A stretch of 64,000 nt of DNA, taken from Streptomyces sp. 846.5 (GTDB taxonomy: Bacteria; Actinomycetota; Actinomycetes; Streptomycetales; Streptomycetaceae). A program made the translations under genes and the position numbers. A model generated the notes under the pieces. That model saw only the letters and a list, made by a program, of their open reading frames with translations, was not told the DNA's origin and did no database searches. Within the stretch, counting starts at the first letter, position 1. Every line of letters starts with the position of its first letter. Where the stretch lies: the NCBI RefSeq assembly GCF_004365705.1, contig NZ_SOBN01000002.1:1-64000 (forward strand), read 5' to 3'. Shown in pieces: positions 63,585 through 64,000 of this stretch.

Positions 63585-63857
63585 ATGCCCCACGACTCCG
63601 CCCCCGACCTCTCGCTGACCGACCGCCAGTGGGACGCCCTCGGTCAGCTCCGCCGCCTCCAGGAGCAGGGCCAGCCCGCAGGACGCGGAACACCCGGGCT
63701 GCACCTGGCAATGCTCAAGCCCCTGGCCGCCGCAGGCCTGGTCGACCTGGAGGAGACCGGAGAACAGGACCGCCGCGGCCGCCAGTGGACCGCCGGCTCA
63801 CTCAGGCCGGCCGCGACGTCCTGGACCAGGGCGACGCCGAACCCACCGAGCTCTGAC
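63585..63857 (+). pseudogene. Small winged-helix-like gene (copy B), frameshifted
   Basis: ATG 63585 begins MPHDSAPDLSLTDRQWDALG and follows copy A through GLVDLEETGEQDRRGRQWTA. A single missing base near 63793-63800 then shifts the frame; the family end (LTQAGRDVLDQGDAEPTEL) is in the next frame, with its stop at 63855-63857. Copy A would be intact without the transposon, so the intact parent form is about 90 residues. Confidence 0.75.
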
Positions 63858-64000
63858 TGCCCGGCCGCCGCTGCCGCCTGGCAGGGGCGCGGGCAGGCCG
63901 TGCGCCCATGCCGGGGTGGTGACTCCGCTGCTGGTGACGGTTCCGGTGACTTCCAGGGCGGCTGCTGACTGTGCCGGTGCGGATCAGGTGGGCAGCGGGG
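63858..64000. other. DNA matching the region after copy A
   Basis: The first 40 or so bases match 31546-31600, so the duplication continues past the small gene. The remainder to the window edge holds no supported gene. Confidence 0.4.

Noticed and set aside
1-64000. tRNA, rRNA, riboswitch
   Set aside because: No cloverleaf ending in CCA with a TTCGA arm, no rRNA sequence and no riboswitch signature was recognised by eye; a covariance-model scan would be needed to exclude them.

Overview
The window reads as accessory DNA of a high-GC, Streptomyces-like actinomycete, probably a chromosome arm or a large plasmid. This is inferred from the very high GC, the strong third-position GC bias of the real genes, GGAGG-type ribosome sites, GTG/TTG starts, and gene families typical of that group: helicase-associated-repeat proteins, replication-relaxation proteins, CGNR and TetR regulators, TNT toxin and barstar-like proteins. 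No rRNA, tRNA or CRISPR array was recognised. Much of the DNA is mobile or broken by mobile DNA, and many junctions can be read to the base.

Layout. 1-4.2 kb: a decayed tyrosine recombinase operon, the C-terminal part of a helicase-associated-repeat protein, and gene scraps. 4.66-5.23 kb: a 572-bp single-gene cassette with terminal inverted repeats and a 5-bp target duplication. 5.5-7.7 kb: a PIN-domain gene split cleanly by an IS3-family element. 7.9-12.4 kb: ordinary metabolic and regulatory genes, namely a divergent TetR/SDR pair and an MBL-hydrolase/CGNR-regulator/SDR operon, with visible operator palindromes. 12.5-16 kb: a second helicase-associated fragment and a replication-relaxation gene with a small divergent partner gene. 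16.06-31.44 kb: a 15.4-kb Tn7-like transposon (TnsA, TnsB, TnsC, TniQ) inserted in that partner gene with a GGAGA duplication. It is itself invaded by an IS982-type unit carrying a phosphotransferase gene, an IS630 and two IS110-family elements inside tniQ, and an IS3 element in its right end. 31.5-36.1 kb: more cassettes bounded by inverted repeats, each with one or two leftward genes (SMI1/KNR4-like, GyrB-like ATPase, unknown). 36.2-49.3 kb: murJ, an ISL3 element, a lipoprotein, a TNT-toxin gene with an amber codon, a tandem Nudix protein, a Y-family polymerase remnant, a barstar-like protein and two conserved unknowns. 49.4-53.5 kb: an ISL3-family element whose transposase gene contains a group II intron. 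54.8-61.6 kb: a likely antiphage island, with a 950-residue DUF4365-like/repeat protein followed by a Gabija-type pair (OLD-family ATPase-Toprim nuclease and UvrD-like helicase, start and stop overlapping). 61.9-63.9 kb: a truncated second copy of the replication-relaxation locus, so the 12.5-31.6 kb block and this end are flanked by long direct repeats.

How the parts fit. The most interesting material is (i) the single-gene cassettes, two of which have exact 5-bp target duplications and sub-terminal short repeats like those of IS21 or Tn7-type ends but carry no transposase; (ii) the Tn7-like element with symmetric end repeats and a TniQ ending in a LysR-type helix-turn-helix; and (iii) the Gabija-type pair with a large DUF4365-like protein upstream. 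Several key mobility genes (tnsB, tniQ, the IS982 and ISL3 transposases) carry frameshifts or insertions, so much of this DNA now looks immobile unless helped in trans. All functional calls rest on motifs read by eye; no database search was possible.
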